Shown piece by piece: positions 27,901-36,622 of a stretch of DNA of 64,000 nucleotides (its first letter is position 1; every line of letters starts with the position of its first letter). This DNA comes from Novipirellula aureliae (lineage in GTDB: Bacteria > Planctomycetota > Planctomycetia > Pirellulales > Pirellulaceae), in NCBI RefSeq assembly GCF_007860185.1, contig NZ_SJPY01000001.1, positions 767,132 through 831,131 of the forward strand, in the 5' to 3' direction. The notes beneath the pieces were generated by a model, which did no database searches, was not told the origin of the DNA, and worked only from the letters and a program-made list of their open reading frames with translations. A program made the translations under genes and the position numbers.

Positions 27901-30561
27901 ATGTCCACTCTAACTTCAATGGATCATTCTCCGATGCGCGTTGTTTGTGTTGTGAGCCTGCTCTGGATGTGCGGATTTGGGGGGCCACCCGCGTTTGGGC
28001 AGGGTTCGTCAACCGGTGAAGCGAATTTGGGCCAGCCAGCGGATCAAGCAACGATGGGAACGGATGGTAAACGTTTGCAATTCCAGTTTAGTGGCGCGGC
28101 GTGGTTGGAGGTGCTTCAGTGGTTTGCCGATGAAGCGGACTTGAATTTGGATTGGCGTGAGCTACCCGAAGGAAGTTTGAACCTGACGACTCAGCAGTCC
28201 TACAATGTTTCGGACGCTTTGGGCGTGATCAATCGCCATCTCGCTTCTCGCGGTTTCACGTTACTTCGCAGTAGCGATGTCCTGTTCTTGGTCAAATTGG
28301 ACTCTCCGCTCAACCCCAGTATGGTGCCTCGGGTGTCGCCGGATGAATTGGACCAGCGATCGAGTTACGAACTCGTCAAAAGTTCGTTCTCACTCGATTG
28401 GATGCTTGCCGAAACGGCGGTGGAAGAGTTCAAGCCAATCCTCAGTCCCTACGGCATCATCTCATCCTTCTCGGCAACCAATCGAATCGAGGTGATCGAC
28501 TTTGTTGAAAATCTGCTCGAGATCCGTGAGATACTAGGCCGAGAGGAGTCCAATCAGAGCCAAGCTCGGTTGGTCGCCGAGTTTCGACTCGAGCATGCTA
28601 ACGCCATCGAAGTGGTCGATGATCTGCGCGAGCTGATGGGTTTAACGATCCCCCTTCCCAGGTCGGCGTCGATTATGATGCAGATACGAAATTCTCAGCG
28701 TGGTAGAGATCGCGATCGCGATCGCGATGACGACGACCGAAGCGGCCAACCGCAAACCGATCCCGCAGCCAGTTCGGTAGTCTATTTGGTTGCCAACGAA
28801 CGGCAAAACAGTATTGTTGCGAATGGGCCACCCGATAAGATTGCTTTGGTACGCCAGGCCGTTTCGGCACTTGATGTTCCATCGAGCGATGTTGGGATGA
28901 TGCTATCCGATGAAACGGTGATGAAGGTTTACCCGCTCAACGGTGTCGACCCCGACGCGTTGGAGGACATCTTTGAAGACCTACGCAACATTGGCAAGCT
29001 ACATCAAGACAGTGTCTTTTCGGAGGATGACGACACGCAGATCCTGTTTGCGTATGCGTCGATCAAAGATCACATGACCATCCGGTCGGTGATGGATCAG
29101 CTTGCCAAGGCATCACGTACCTTTCATGTGATCCCGCTAAATCGATTGAATGCGGACGCCGTCGTCGCTGCCATCACGGAGTTGATGAATGGAGAATCAG
29201 GCGGGCAAGATCGATCCCGACGCGACCGCAACCGGCAACAGGGTGGCGATTGGGGCGGGTTTCGTGTGGAAGCCGACACGGTCAATAGCCGACTGTTGCT
29301 GTTTGCAACCGGATCGGAACTGAATCAGGTCAAGGAGTTGCTTTTGAATATTGGTGAGCGCGAGCAGGTCGGCAATATTCGAGTGATCGATGCTGGTACG
29401 CCTCAGTCGATTGCCAACGCGGTCAAGCAGCTACGACAGATTTGGCCTGACGAGAGTCCCAATCGGTTGGACATTGACATTGATCCTGCCGCGGAACCTA
29501 CCAGAGAGAGTTCCAGGGCGATAAAGAAATTGCCGGTGCCACAAGCGATCGAGCTTGACCCCGCAGACGAAGCGCTGCGGCGAAATTGGAAGCTTGATGA
29601 GGCCAATAACCTAGGTGATTCCAGCGAGATTCAATGGGTTCATCAGTTGCCCCCTTCCAGTTCGGGTGAACGGTCCGGCATTTCTCTGAGTCGGGAACAA
29701 ACGCCGATGGGCCCCGAGGTTACGATTCGTCGCGGAGCGGATGGGCAAATCATCCTGCGTTCGGACGATGCCGACGCGCTTGGTGAAGCGGAGCAATTGC
29801 TTCGAGCGCTGTTGCCACCGAAGCAACGCTATCGCGTTATCCACATGAAGCATCAAATCCCTGTAGCGATCGAGGCCAAATTAATGCAGGCGTTGGATCA
29901 GGGGGTTGTTCCTACGAGCGGGCCGGTATCGTTCATCTCGGATGCCGTCACCGATTCGTTGTTAGTCGTCGGGGCCAATGAGAAAGAATTTGACCAATTG
30001 AGTGAACTTGCCGACTTTTTCGACCAGCCCAACGAGGCAAATCCTGAATCGGTTCGTCGTCCGCAAATGTTCAAGCTAAACTATATTCAGGCGGATCAGG
30101 CAGCCACGATTTTAAAAGATTTGTATCGCGACTTGCTCAGTCCAGCCGATCCCGCTCTTAGCCAGAATCGCACCTCGCGAAATCGCGGTGACGGTTCCGA
30201 TCGTGGGGCGGACCGCTCACTCACACAAGCACCTTACATGGGCACCGAGACCTCCAAGGCAACGTTCAAAGGATTGTTGTCCGTTAGTGTGCTGGCGGAG
30301 AGTAACACCGTCGCGGTTTCTGCTCCCGCGTTCATGATGGCCGAAATCGAGGAGACGATTCGCAGCTTGGATACGGATCAGGCGGAGACGGTTGTCGAGG
30401 TGATTTCAGTCGATGGCATCGATGCGGCAATGTTGTCGGAAGCTCTGGGCACGGCTATCGGCATCACCTCGGGGAGAACCGGGCAAAATGGCAACCGTTC
30501 AAGGACATCCTCGCGGACGAGCAATGATCCGCGTGCAAACCGTCAACGCGACCGAAACTAA
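27901..30561 (+). CDS. secretin N-domain protein lacking the pore domain
   Basis: 886 aa. A signal peptide-like N-terminus (VVCVVSLLWMCGFGGPPAFG) is followed by a polar linker. An STN/N0-type domain (~60-135, LQFQFSGAAWLEVLQWFADE) is followed by several secretin-N (N1-like) modules: LEHANAIEVVDDLRELMG (~225), VYPLNGVDPDALEDIFEDL (~345), VIPLNRLNADAVVAAITEL (~415), a divergent one (~635-700) and FKLNYIQADQAATILKDLY (~720). Linkers are Arg/Asp- and Gln-rich. The ending RTGQNGNRSRTSSRTSNDPR is disordered and no C-terminal secretin beta-barrel is present, unlike GspD (~650 aa with barrel). It could be a periplasmic ring component partnering another secretin, or a planctomycete-specific variant. 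The next gene starts 23 bp later, so they likely share a transcript. Confidence 0.85.
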   Translation: MSTLTSMDHSPMRVVCVVSLLWMCGFGGPPAFGQGSSTGEANLGQPADQATMGTDGKRLQFQFSGAAWLEVLQWFADEADLNLDWRELPEGSLNLTTQQSYNVSDALGVINRHLASRGFTLLRSSDVLFLVKLDSPLNPSMVPRVSPDELDQRSSYELVKSSFSLDWMLAETAVEEFKPILSPYGIISSFSATNRIEVIDFVENLLEIREILGREESNQSQARLVAEFRLEHANAIEVVDDLRELMGLTIPLPRSASIMMQIRNSQRGRDRDRDRDDDDRSGQPQTDPAASSVVYLVANERQNSIVANGPPDKIALVRQAVSALDVPSSDVGMMLSDETVMKVYPLNGVDPDALEDIFEDLRNIGKLHQDSVFSEDDDTQILFAYASIKDHMTIRSVMDQLAKASRTFHVIPLNRLNADAVVAAITELMNGESGGQDRSRRDRNRQQGGDWGGFRVEADTVNSRLLLFATGSELNQVKELLLNIGEREQVGNIRVIDAGTPQSIANAVKQLRQIWPDESPNRLDIDIDPAAEPTRESSRAIKKLPVPQAIELDPADEALRRNWKLDEANNLGDSSEIQWVHQLPPSSSGERSGISLSREQTPMGPEVTIRRGADGQIILRSDDADALGEAEQLLRALLPPKQRYRVIHMKHQIPVAIEAKLMQALDQGVVPTSGPVSFISDAVTDSLLVVGANEKEFDQLSELADFFDQPNEANPESVRRPQMFKLNYIQADQAATILKDLYRDLLSPADPALSQNRTSRNRGDGSDRGADRSLTQAPYMGTETSKATFKGLLSVSVLAESNTVAVSAPAFMMAEIEETIRSLDTDQAETVVEVISVDGIDAAMLSEALGTAIGITSGRTGQNGNRSRTSSRTSNDPRANRQRDRN

Positions 30562-30583
30562 GGGCGTCAAGGGTCCATCCACC

Positions 30584-31219
30584 ATGTTCATTTCGATCTT
30601 TCTGATCCTATCGTCTTGTCTACTGCCGCCGTCGGTTGCATTGGAGGAAAGCTTCAGTGCCAGCGACGTTGGGAAACTACCGCCTGAATTCATTGCCATG
30701 CATACGGGCGATGGACCGCCGGGGAAGTGGTTGGTAACGAGTGATGGCGACAATCGCGTTTTGACCCAACGCGACGACTCGCAGTCAAAAGATCGGACTC
30801 ACATTGCGATCGTGGACCACCAGAAACTGCGAAACGTTAAGCTTTCAGTGCGAATCAAGCTAGTCGGTGGAGAGAAAGAAAAAAGTGCCGGGATCGTTTG
30901 GCGATTTAAGGACAAGAAGAACTACTTGTTAGCTAGGATCGATGTCAAAGACAAGCGTGTTCGACTTTACCGCGTCATCAACGGCAATCGAATTCGGATT
31001 GGCGGTGACGACAAAACAGAGCTTCAGCATGATCGATGGTATACGCTTCGCATCGAACACATCGGTGACAACATCAAAGTCTATTTGGACGATAATATCG
31101 TGGCGATGCAAGAAGACCGACACTTTCGCGATTTCGGAGGCATCGGTTTATGGACAAAATCAGACTCTGTCGCGTTCTTTGATGATCTTCACCTCAAAGC
31201 GTTTGACGCAACGCATTAG
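30584..31219 (+). CDS. exported concanavalin-like protein (DUF1080/GH16-like fold)
   Basis: 211 aa from the ATG at 30584 (MFISIFLILSSCLLPPSVAL, a signal peptide). The mature part has ESFSASDVGKLPPEF, KSAGIVWRFKDKKNYLLARI, WYTLRIEHIGDNIKVYLDDN and GGIGLWTKSDSVAFFDDLHL, the strand pattern of 3-keto-disaccharide hydrolase-like/DUF1080 jelly rolls. The catalytic acids of GH16 are not evident, so a binding role is more likely. An in-frame opening back to 30413 overlaps the secretin gene and is probably spurious. It is 23 bp after the secretin-N gene and is followed by four palindromic repeats. Confidence 0.82.
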   Translation: MFISIFLILSSCLLPPSVALEESFSASDVGKLPPEFIAMHTGDGPPGKWLVTSDGDNRVLTQRDDSQSKDRTHIAIVDHQKLRNVKLSVRIKLVGGEKEKSAGIVWRFKDKKNYLLARIDVKDKRVRLYRVINGNRIRIGGDDKTELQHDRWYTLRIEHIGDNIKVYLDDNIVAMQEDRHFRDFGGIGLWTKSDSVAFFDDLHLKAFDATH

Positions 31220-31229
31220 AGACCGCACC

Positions 31230-31363
31230 TTGTAGTGGATCTTGTTAAAGATCCTATCGCAACTTGTAGTGGATCTTGTCAAAGATCCTATCGCACCCTG
31301 TAGTGGATCTTGTCAAAGATCCTTTGAAACTTGTAGTGGATCTTGTTAAAGATCCTATCGCCG
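31230..31363. repeat. four direct copies of the GGATCTT palindrome
   Basis: TAGTGGATCTTGTTAAAGAT and variants (TTGTCAAAG) start at 31231, 31265, 31299 and 31332, with periods of 34, 34 and 33 bp and an ATCCTATCGCA linker. Each copy is self-complementary. They follow the stop of the previous gene by 11 bp. Just after them GCGTGC/GCACGC (31396-31417) and CACGCGGTTGAACGGGAA appear; the latter recurs at 41091-41108 near another GGATCTT palindrome. Confidence 0.93.
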
Positions 31364-31463
31364 GAGGAAACGTCCCGTGCGTTTTTTAGTATAGAGCGTG
31401 CGGCCCGTTGGGCACGCGGTTGAACGGGAAGAGTAACACGTCACATGGGTATTGGTTCTAAGT

Positions 31464-32120
31464 ATGAGAGTTCTGCTAGTCGAAGACGAAGAAGATCTTT
31501 CCGCGATCATTTGTGCTGCCCTTGGAGAGCGGGGGATTCAAGTGGACGCTTCGTTGGACGGTCAGGATGGATTGCTCAAAGCGGCAACGGTCGATTATGA
31601 CGCGGTGATCTTGGACTTGATGCTTCCGGTGCTTGACGGGTACACCGTTTTGAAACGCCTGCGAGCGACGAAAAAGACGCCGGTTTTGATGTTGACCGCC
31701 AGGGATTCGACGGACGATAAGGTCACGCTGCTCAATGAAGGCGCAGACGACTATCTGACCAAGCCTTTTATGATCGATGAACTAGCCGCTCGAATTCGTG
31801 CCATTGTGCGTCGCTCCACTGGCGAGCCTTCCCCACTGATTTGCATCGGCAACGATCTTCGAATCGACACGATCGATCGCCGCGTTACTTGTGGTGGACA
31901 ACTCGTCGAATTGACTCCCACGGAATACTCCATTCTGCACTTGTTGGCAACTCATGCGGACCGTATCGTCACTCGGCAAATGATCTACGATCGAATCTAC
32001 GGCGACCGAGATTCTGGCAGTTCCAATACGATCGAAGTCTATCTCTCGAACCTTCGCAAGAAGGTCGGCAAGGAACGGATCGAAACCCACCGTCGTAATG
32101 GATACACCCTTCGTGCGTAA
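31464..32120 (+). CDS. OmpR/PhoB-family response regulator
   Basis: 218 aa from the ATG at 31464. The receiver domain (1-115) has the acidic pocket EDEEDL, phosphoacceptor Asp51 in AVILDLMLPVLDGY, Thr in MLTARDS and Lys in DYLTKPF. The C-terminal winged helix (~125-218) has VELTPTEYSILHLLATHADR, IVTRQMIYDRIYGDRDSGSS and NTIEVYLSNLRKKV. It is a DNA-binding transcription factor phosphorylated by the kinase encoded next, whose start codon overlaps its end by 23 bp (translational coupling). The target genes are not shown by the sequence; the neighbours suggest no obvious regulon. Confidence 0.95.
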   Translation: MRVLLVEDEEDLSAIICAALGERGIQVDASLDGQDGLLKAATVDYDAVILDLMLPVLDGYTVLKRLRATKKTPVLMLTARDSTDDKVTLLNEGADDYLTKPFMIDELAARIRAIVRRSTGEPSPLICIGNDLRIDTIDRRVTCGGQLVELTPTEYSILHLLATHADRIVTRQMIYDRIYGDRDSGSSNTIEVYLSNLRKKVGKERIETHRRNGYTLRA

Positions 32121-33459
32121 GTCATTGCGATGGAAACTACTGGCGTGGTATCTCGGTCTGATCGCGTTGATGGCCTGCATCTTTAGTGCATTGACCGTGT
32201 TGACCATTCGGCATGAACTTGAACAGGATGCCGTGCAAGGGCTCAGCGAAAAAGCAATCTCGCTTTCTCGGGTGATCGAGTATGAGGAAGATGGGCAGTT
32301 CAGTGTGGATTTATCGCACCAGCAACTCGAATCGTTTGCTGCCGAATATCCGGCGGGGCCTTACTACCGAATCTGGGACTCGCAGCGTCGTGTCGTCGAT
32401 TGTTCTTCCCCCGCGATACCCTCGGATTATCCGCCACAGACGGGGACGAGATGGGTTTCCGATCAAGTGGAGGTGATCATCGACGGGCCGGCTCAATCAA
32501 GGATTTTGGTGGGGCATGCCTTCGAGACTGAGCAGGCTCAGATCCGACGATTGATACTGACCTGTGTAGGGGTGGCAACCGTCACAATCCTCGTCATGCT
32601 TGCGGGCGGTTGGTGGATGATCGGACAAATGCTGAAGCCGATTGATCGTATCAGCGCGGCGGCTGCCCGAGTGACGGAGTCAAATATCTCCGAACGGATT
32701 CGTACCGAAAAGATGGAATCGGAATTCTTACTTCTCTCGAATACCTTCAACGGCACGCTTGACCGTTTGGAAGATGCCTTTCGACGGCAGAACCACTTTA
32801 CGGCCGATGCCTCTCATGAACTACGAACGCCACTTTCGATCTTGCTGGCCCAATGTGAGCATGTCTTGAACGCCGAGCGTACCCCCGCGGAATACCGACA
32901 AGCGATCGAAACGATCCAACATGCTGCAACGCGAATGAAGTCTTTGGTGGAATCGTTGCTGATTCTCGCTCGAGCCGATGCCGAACAAGCAGCAATGAAA
33001 TCCGAATGCTATTGGTTGGACCAAGTCGTGCAAAGAGCGTGTGAATTTGTTGAACCGCTTGCCCAACCGAAAGACATTTCGATTGTGAAAAAGCTAGAAC
33101 GCACGAGAGTGAAAGGCGACCCGGAATGGTTTGCGAAAGCCGTGATAAACTTATTGACCAACGCGATCAACTACAATCGCGACCAAGGGACGGTCACCGT
33201 CTCGGTGTGCCAAGACGCAAGGGACGCTCGGCTGATTGTTTGTGATAGCGGCATTGGGATTAGCGAAGACAATCTCGGACGGATCTTTGACCGATTTTTT
33301 CGTGTCGACCCCGCACGTCCGTTTCGTTCGGTAGGCGGGACCGGATTGGGGCTTCCCATCACCCAGTGGATCGTCGAATCGCAGGGGGGCAAGATCGCGG
33401 TGGAAAGTTGTTTGGAAAAGGGGACGACGTTCACGATCACGTTACCCCGCTCCGCTTGA
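32098..33459 (+). CDS. membrane sensor histidine kinase
   Basis: 453 aa. Transmembrane helix 1 is at ~14-36 (LLAWYLGLIALMACIFSALT), then an extracytoplasmic sensor of ~115 residues, then helix 2 at ~151-173 (CVGVATVTILVMLAGGWWMI). A HAMP linker follows (LKPIDRISAAAARVTESNIS). The HisKA helix contains His240 in FTADASHELRTPLSIL. The ATPase domain has the N box (NLLTNAINYNRD), G1 (VCDSGIGIS), F (IFDRFFRVD) and G2 (GGTGLGLPI). It phosphorylates the preceding response regulator, with which it overlaps by 23 bp. The sensor region has no named domain, so the signal is unknown. Confidence 0.95.
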   Translation: MDTPFVRKSLRWKLLAWYLGLIALMACIFSALTVLTIRHELEQDAVQGLSEKAISLSRVIEYEEDGQFSVDLSHQQLESFAAEYPAGPYYRIWDSQRRVVDCSSPAIPSDYPPQTGTRWVSDQVEVIIDGPAQSRILVGHAFETEQAQIRRLILTCVGVATVTILVMLAGGWWMIGQMLKPIDRISAAAARVTESNISERIRTEKMESEFLLLSNTFNGTLDRLEDAFRRQNHFTADASHELRTPLSILLAQCEHVLNAERTPAEYRQAIETIQHAATRMKSLVESLLILARADAEQAAMKSECYWLDQVVQRACEFVEPLAQPKDISIVKKLERTRVKGDPEWFAKAVINLLTNAINYNRDQGTVTVSVCQDARDARLIVCDSGIGISEDNLGRIFDRFFRVDPARPFRSVGGTGLGLPITQWIVESQGGKIAVESCLEKGTTFTITLPRSA

Positions 33460-33547
33460 ATCGTCGCGAAACGCAAATTGTCGCGAAACGCATTCCACGC
33501 AGCGATCGATCGTCCCAGCCAACAAGCCAACAAGCCAACAAGCCAAC

Positions 33548-33811
33548 CATGGTGCCTGGGACGGCGTTGGGACTGCCAGTCGTCGGCATCAAGGCGGGAC
33601 GCACGTCTTGATGGTCGACGGTGCGGTCAGGTTTATCACCGATTCGATCCACGCAGGCAACCGTGCACGCCCATGGATTCCGTTCCGTTCTTTGTGGAGT
33701 GTGTTCCTGCGTTACTATTTCTGCCTACTCTTGTTGACTACAATGCTTGGAGGCTGTGCTCGTTCGGCGGAGCCCAAGGCCATCACTTTGACCCCAGACG
33801 GGTGGCTTTGA
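33548..33811 (+). pseudogene. DUF1559 C-terminal fragment fused to a lipoprotein-like tail
   Basis: One frame reads NHGAWDGVGTASRRHQGGTH then VLMVDGAVRFITDSIHAGN, the end of a DUF1559 protein. It runs on without a stop into FLRYYFCLLLLTTMLGGCAR, a lipoprotein signal like those that follow DUF1559 genes, and stops at 33811. The N-terminal prepilin part is absent; upstream lies AACAAGCC repeated. It looks like a deletion joined the end of one gene to its lipoprotein neighbour. Expression is doubtful. Confidence 0.65.
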
Positions 33812-33816
33812 TGGAG

Positions 33817-33906
33817 GCGAGTCTCTCGGAGACTTGCAAATTCTGGGGCGTCCGCCTCGGAGAGACGGATCGACGGGCCATCGTGTTCCCAGACGCGAGC
33901 CTGGGA
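33817..33906. repeat. cluster of three different palindromic repeat families
   Basis: In sequence: GCGAGTCTCTCGGAGACTTGC (33817-33837), related to 63500-63524; GTCCGCCTCGGAGAGACGGA (33850-33869), the complement of the triple repeat at 63381-63473; and TCCCAGACGCGAGCCTGGGA (33887-33906), related to CCCAGGCGGGAGCCTGGG at 57961. They lie between the DUF1559 fragment and a sulfatase. Confidence 0.8.
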
Positions 33907-33964
33907 TCACTTGTTTTCGATGGAAACAATCACCACCTTATAACCGAACCCCCCCAGTAAAGCT

Positions 33965-35446
33965 ATGAAAAACGCTGCTCACTATTTTCTCTACACATTC
34001 GCGATTTTCTTAACCACCCATTCGGTCAAGCCGGCAATCTTGGCATCCGAAGTGACGACCGAGAAACGGCCAAACGTAGTTGTTTTCCTCGTTGATGACT
34101 TGGGTTACATGGACATCGGTGCGAACAATCCCGATTGTTTTTACGAAACCCCCAACGTCGACGGTCTTTCCCAATCGGGAATGCGATTCACCGACGGTTA
34201 TGCTGCAAATCCGGTTTGCTCACCAACTCGCTATAGCTTGATGACAGGAAAATATCCGACACGTGTGCAATCAACCAACTTTTTCTCTGGGAAACGCGGC
34301 GGCACGTTCAATCCCGCGCCGCTGAATGACAACATGGCTGTCGAAGAAATGACGATTGCGGAGGTGCTCAAGGAAAAAGGCTACGCCACGTTTTTTGCGG
34401 GGAAATGGCATCTGGGCGAAAGTGAGGAGTACTATCCGCAAAACCAAGGATTCGATGTGAATGTTGGTGGCTACAGCCGAGGCGGACCCTACTCGGGCAA
34501 TAGGTACTTCGCACCGTTCAAAAACCCTCAAATGGAAGTGGAAAGCCCCGAAGGAGTCCACTTGCCGGATCGCTTGGCACGAGACACGGCTGCATTTATT
34601 GAAGAACACAAAAACGAGCCCTTCCTGGCTTATCTGGCATTCTACTCAGTGCACACACCACTGATGGGGCGGCCCGACTTGGTTGCCAAGTACAAAGAGA
34701 AGGCCGCATCGATCACCGGCAAAGAATTTGCCCAGGAAGAGCAGGTCTTTGGAAAAGCGGTCCGAAAGGTACGCGTCCTGCAAAATCATGCGGTGTATGC
34801 AGCAATGGTCGAAGCGATGGACCAAGCGGTTGGGAAAGTTTTACAGCAGTTAAAGGACTCTGGGGTCGAAGACAACACGATTGTAATCTTCACTTCCGAC
34901 AACGGTGGGCTGTCGACTTCCGAAGGCACGCCGACGAGCAACCTGCCGCTCCGTGGTGGCAAGGGTTGGGTCTACGAAGGTGGTATTCGTGAACCGTGGA
35001 TTGTTCGCTATCCAGGCGTCACGAAACCGGGCTCCATTTCCGCTGAGCCAATCTGTTCCATCGATTTGTTGCCCACGGTCGCATCGGCCGCTGGTGCTGA
35101 GATACAACAAACGGTTGACGGGATCGATATCCGACCGGCACTCGAAGGGGGAACGCTCGATCGCGATGCATTGTTTTGGCATTATCCACACTACAGTAAC
35201 CAAGGTGGTATTCCAGGCGGCGCCATTCGCGTCGGAAAGTACAAACTGTTTGAACGCTATGAAGATGGTCGCGTACATCTTTACGATCTTGACGCGGACA
35301 TCAGCGAAACCAACGATCTTGCGGAGAAAATGCCCGAGCGTGTTGAGCAGATGCGGAAACGATTGCACCAGTGGTACCACAGCGTCGACGCCAAGTTTCT
35401 ACAGCCAAAAGATGGCAAGCAACCGTGGAATCCAAACGCGATGTAG
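33965..35446 (+). CDS. secreted formylglycine-dependent sulfatase
   Basis: 493 aa, closest in layout to arylsulfatase-A-like enzymes. The signal peptide is MKNAAHYFLYTFAIFLTTHS. The core begins RPNVVVFLVDDLGYMDIGA (metal-binding Asp pair); Cys85 in NPVCSPTRYSLMTGKYPTR is the formylglycine site. Next come FFAGKWHLGESEEYYPQNQG (the Lys/His pair), YSVHTPLMG and FTSDNGGLSTSEGTPTSNLP with LRGGKGWVYEGGIREPW, the complete metal and sulfate-binding set. The C-terminal HLYDLDADISETNDLAEKMP matches the isolated fragment at 18048. It follows decayed DUF1559 material and stands alone. The substrate is presumably a sulfated algal glycan, inferred from the genomic setting. Confidence 0.95.
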   Translation: MKNAAHYFLYTFAIFLTTHSVKPAILASEVTTEKRPNVVVFLVDDLGYMDIGANNPDCFYETPNVDGLSQSGMRFTDGYAANPVCSPTRYSLMTGKYPTRVQSTNFFSGKRGGTFNPAPLNDNMAVEEMTIAEVLKEKGYATFFAGKWHLGESEEYYPQNQGFDVNVGGYSRGGPYSGNRYFAPFKNPQMEVESPEGVHLPDRLARDTAAFIEEHKNEPFLAYLAFYSVHTPLMGRPDLVAKYKEKAASITGKEFAQEEQVFGKAVRKVRVLQNHAVYAAMVEAMDQAVGKVLQQLKDSGVEDNTIVIFTSDNGGLSTSEGTPTSNLPLRGGKGWVYEGGIREPWIVRYPGVTKPGSISAEPICSIDLLPTVASAAGAEIQQTVDGIDIRPALEGGTLDRDALFWHYPHYSNQGGIPGGAIRVGKYKLFERYEDGRVHLYDLDADISETNDLAEKMPERVEQMRKRLHQWYHSVDAKFLQPKDGKQPWNPNAM

Positions 35447-35656
35447 ACCACACTTTGACGAACCTTTCCGAAGAGAATCCCGAGATCGTAAAACGCTGAG
35501 CAGCCATTTCCGAGAAAGCCGAAACAGAAGGCTGCACGCGGTTGTAAGGCTGAGGGGGTTGTGTCTTTGGGATCGACACACCCACAAGCTTGCGCAGGTT
35601 CTAGTCTCGGTAGAGACGGGATGCTTTCGCCTCGGATGTAAGTCCGAGGTTGGTAC

Positions 35657-36622
35657 TTACCTTTTCCATGCGGAAACAACCGCACGCACTGGAGCGGGGT
35701 CGCCTTCGATTGTTCTCGTTTCGTCGTTCGGATCCAAGAAATCGTTGAGCGATTCGAAGGTCATCATCTCGGTCCGCCTTTGCTCTTGATCGGTCGTCTT
35801 GCTGATGTCAATCACTTCGATCTTGACAAAGCCGGTCCGCATCAACCACCGAGTCAACATACTAATCGAAGGAATGAACCAAACATTTTTCATTTTGGCA
35901 TAGCGGCCGCTTGGAACCAAAACGGTCTCGGTATCCGATTCGACAATCAGGGTTTCCAAGATGAGTTGGCCTCCCGATTTGAGTGAACCTGCTAAGGTTT
36001 GCAAATGGTCGATCGGACTCGTTCGATGATACAGCACACCCATTGAAAAGGTCGTGTCGAATGCTTCGAGCCGTGGCGGTAAATCGGTGTCGGCGAGTGG
36101 CAGGATGAAATGACGTTCCGGTTTTTCGGCGTAGCGGCGGACGACTTCGAATTGCATAATGTAAAGCAAGTACGGATCACATCCAATCACGAGGTCGGCA
36201 CCGGCGGACAGCATTCGCCATCCGTAATAGCCATTGCCGCAGCCGATATCGAGTACGGTTTTCGCGTTCAAATCGATCGCCGATGCAATCCGTTGCCACT
36301 TGATATCTGAACGCCATTCGGTATCGATCGGGATGCCAAAGAACTCAAAGGGCCCCTTTCGCCAAGGGTGAAACGCCATCAGAGTTTCTCGCAGGTCTGG
36401 CTTTCCAATCTCTCCTGAAACAATCACCGTGTCGTTGTCCGCGTCGATCGATGCGTTCGCACAATCAGGCAATTTGGACCAGGCTCGCTTCCAGCGATCA
36501 AGGTTGCCGTTTTTGGACGGATAGAAACGATCGGCGCACAACGCATCGATTTGATCCGACCACCCTGACAAATCACGCTCCGCTAAAAGGGCTTTCAAAT
36601 CGCTTCGATCAAATAGTGTCAT
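35657..36622 (-). CDS. cmoB: tRNA U34 carboxymethyltransferase CmoB
   Basis: 321 aa, the usual CmoB length. CmoB transfers a carboxymethyl group from carboxy-SAM to 5-hydroxyuridine at position 34 of several tRNAs, making cmo5U, which widens wobble decoding. Visible signatures are GPFEFFGIPIDTEWRSDIKW, the Rossmann motif TVLDIGCGNGYYGWRM, GCDPYLLYIMQFE and DTTFSMGVLYHRTSPIDHLQ, all diagnostic of this family rather than a generic methyltransferase. The start ATG overlaps the stop of cmoA by 4 nt (ATGA at 36619-36622), giving a coupled cmoA-cmoB operon on the minus strand. A 210-bp gap separates it from the convergent sulfatase. Confidence 0.95.
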   Translation of the reverse strand: MTLFDRSDLKALLAERDLSGWSDQIDALCADRFYPSKNGNLDRWKRAWSKLPDCANASIDADNDTVIVSGEIGKPDLRETLMAFHPWRKGPFEFFGIPIDTEWRSDIKWQRIASAIDLNAKTVLDIGCGNGYYGWRMLSAGADLVIGCDPYLLYIMQFEVVRRYAEKPERHFILPLADTDLPPRLEAFDTTFSMGVLYHRTSPIDHLQTLAGSLKSGGQLILETLIVESDTETVLVPSGRYAKMKNVWFIPSISMLTRWLMRTGFVKIEVIDISKTTDQEQRRTEMMTFESLNDFLDPNDETRTIEGDPAPVRAVVSAWKR

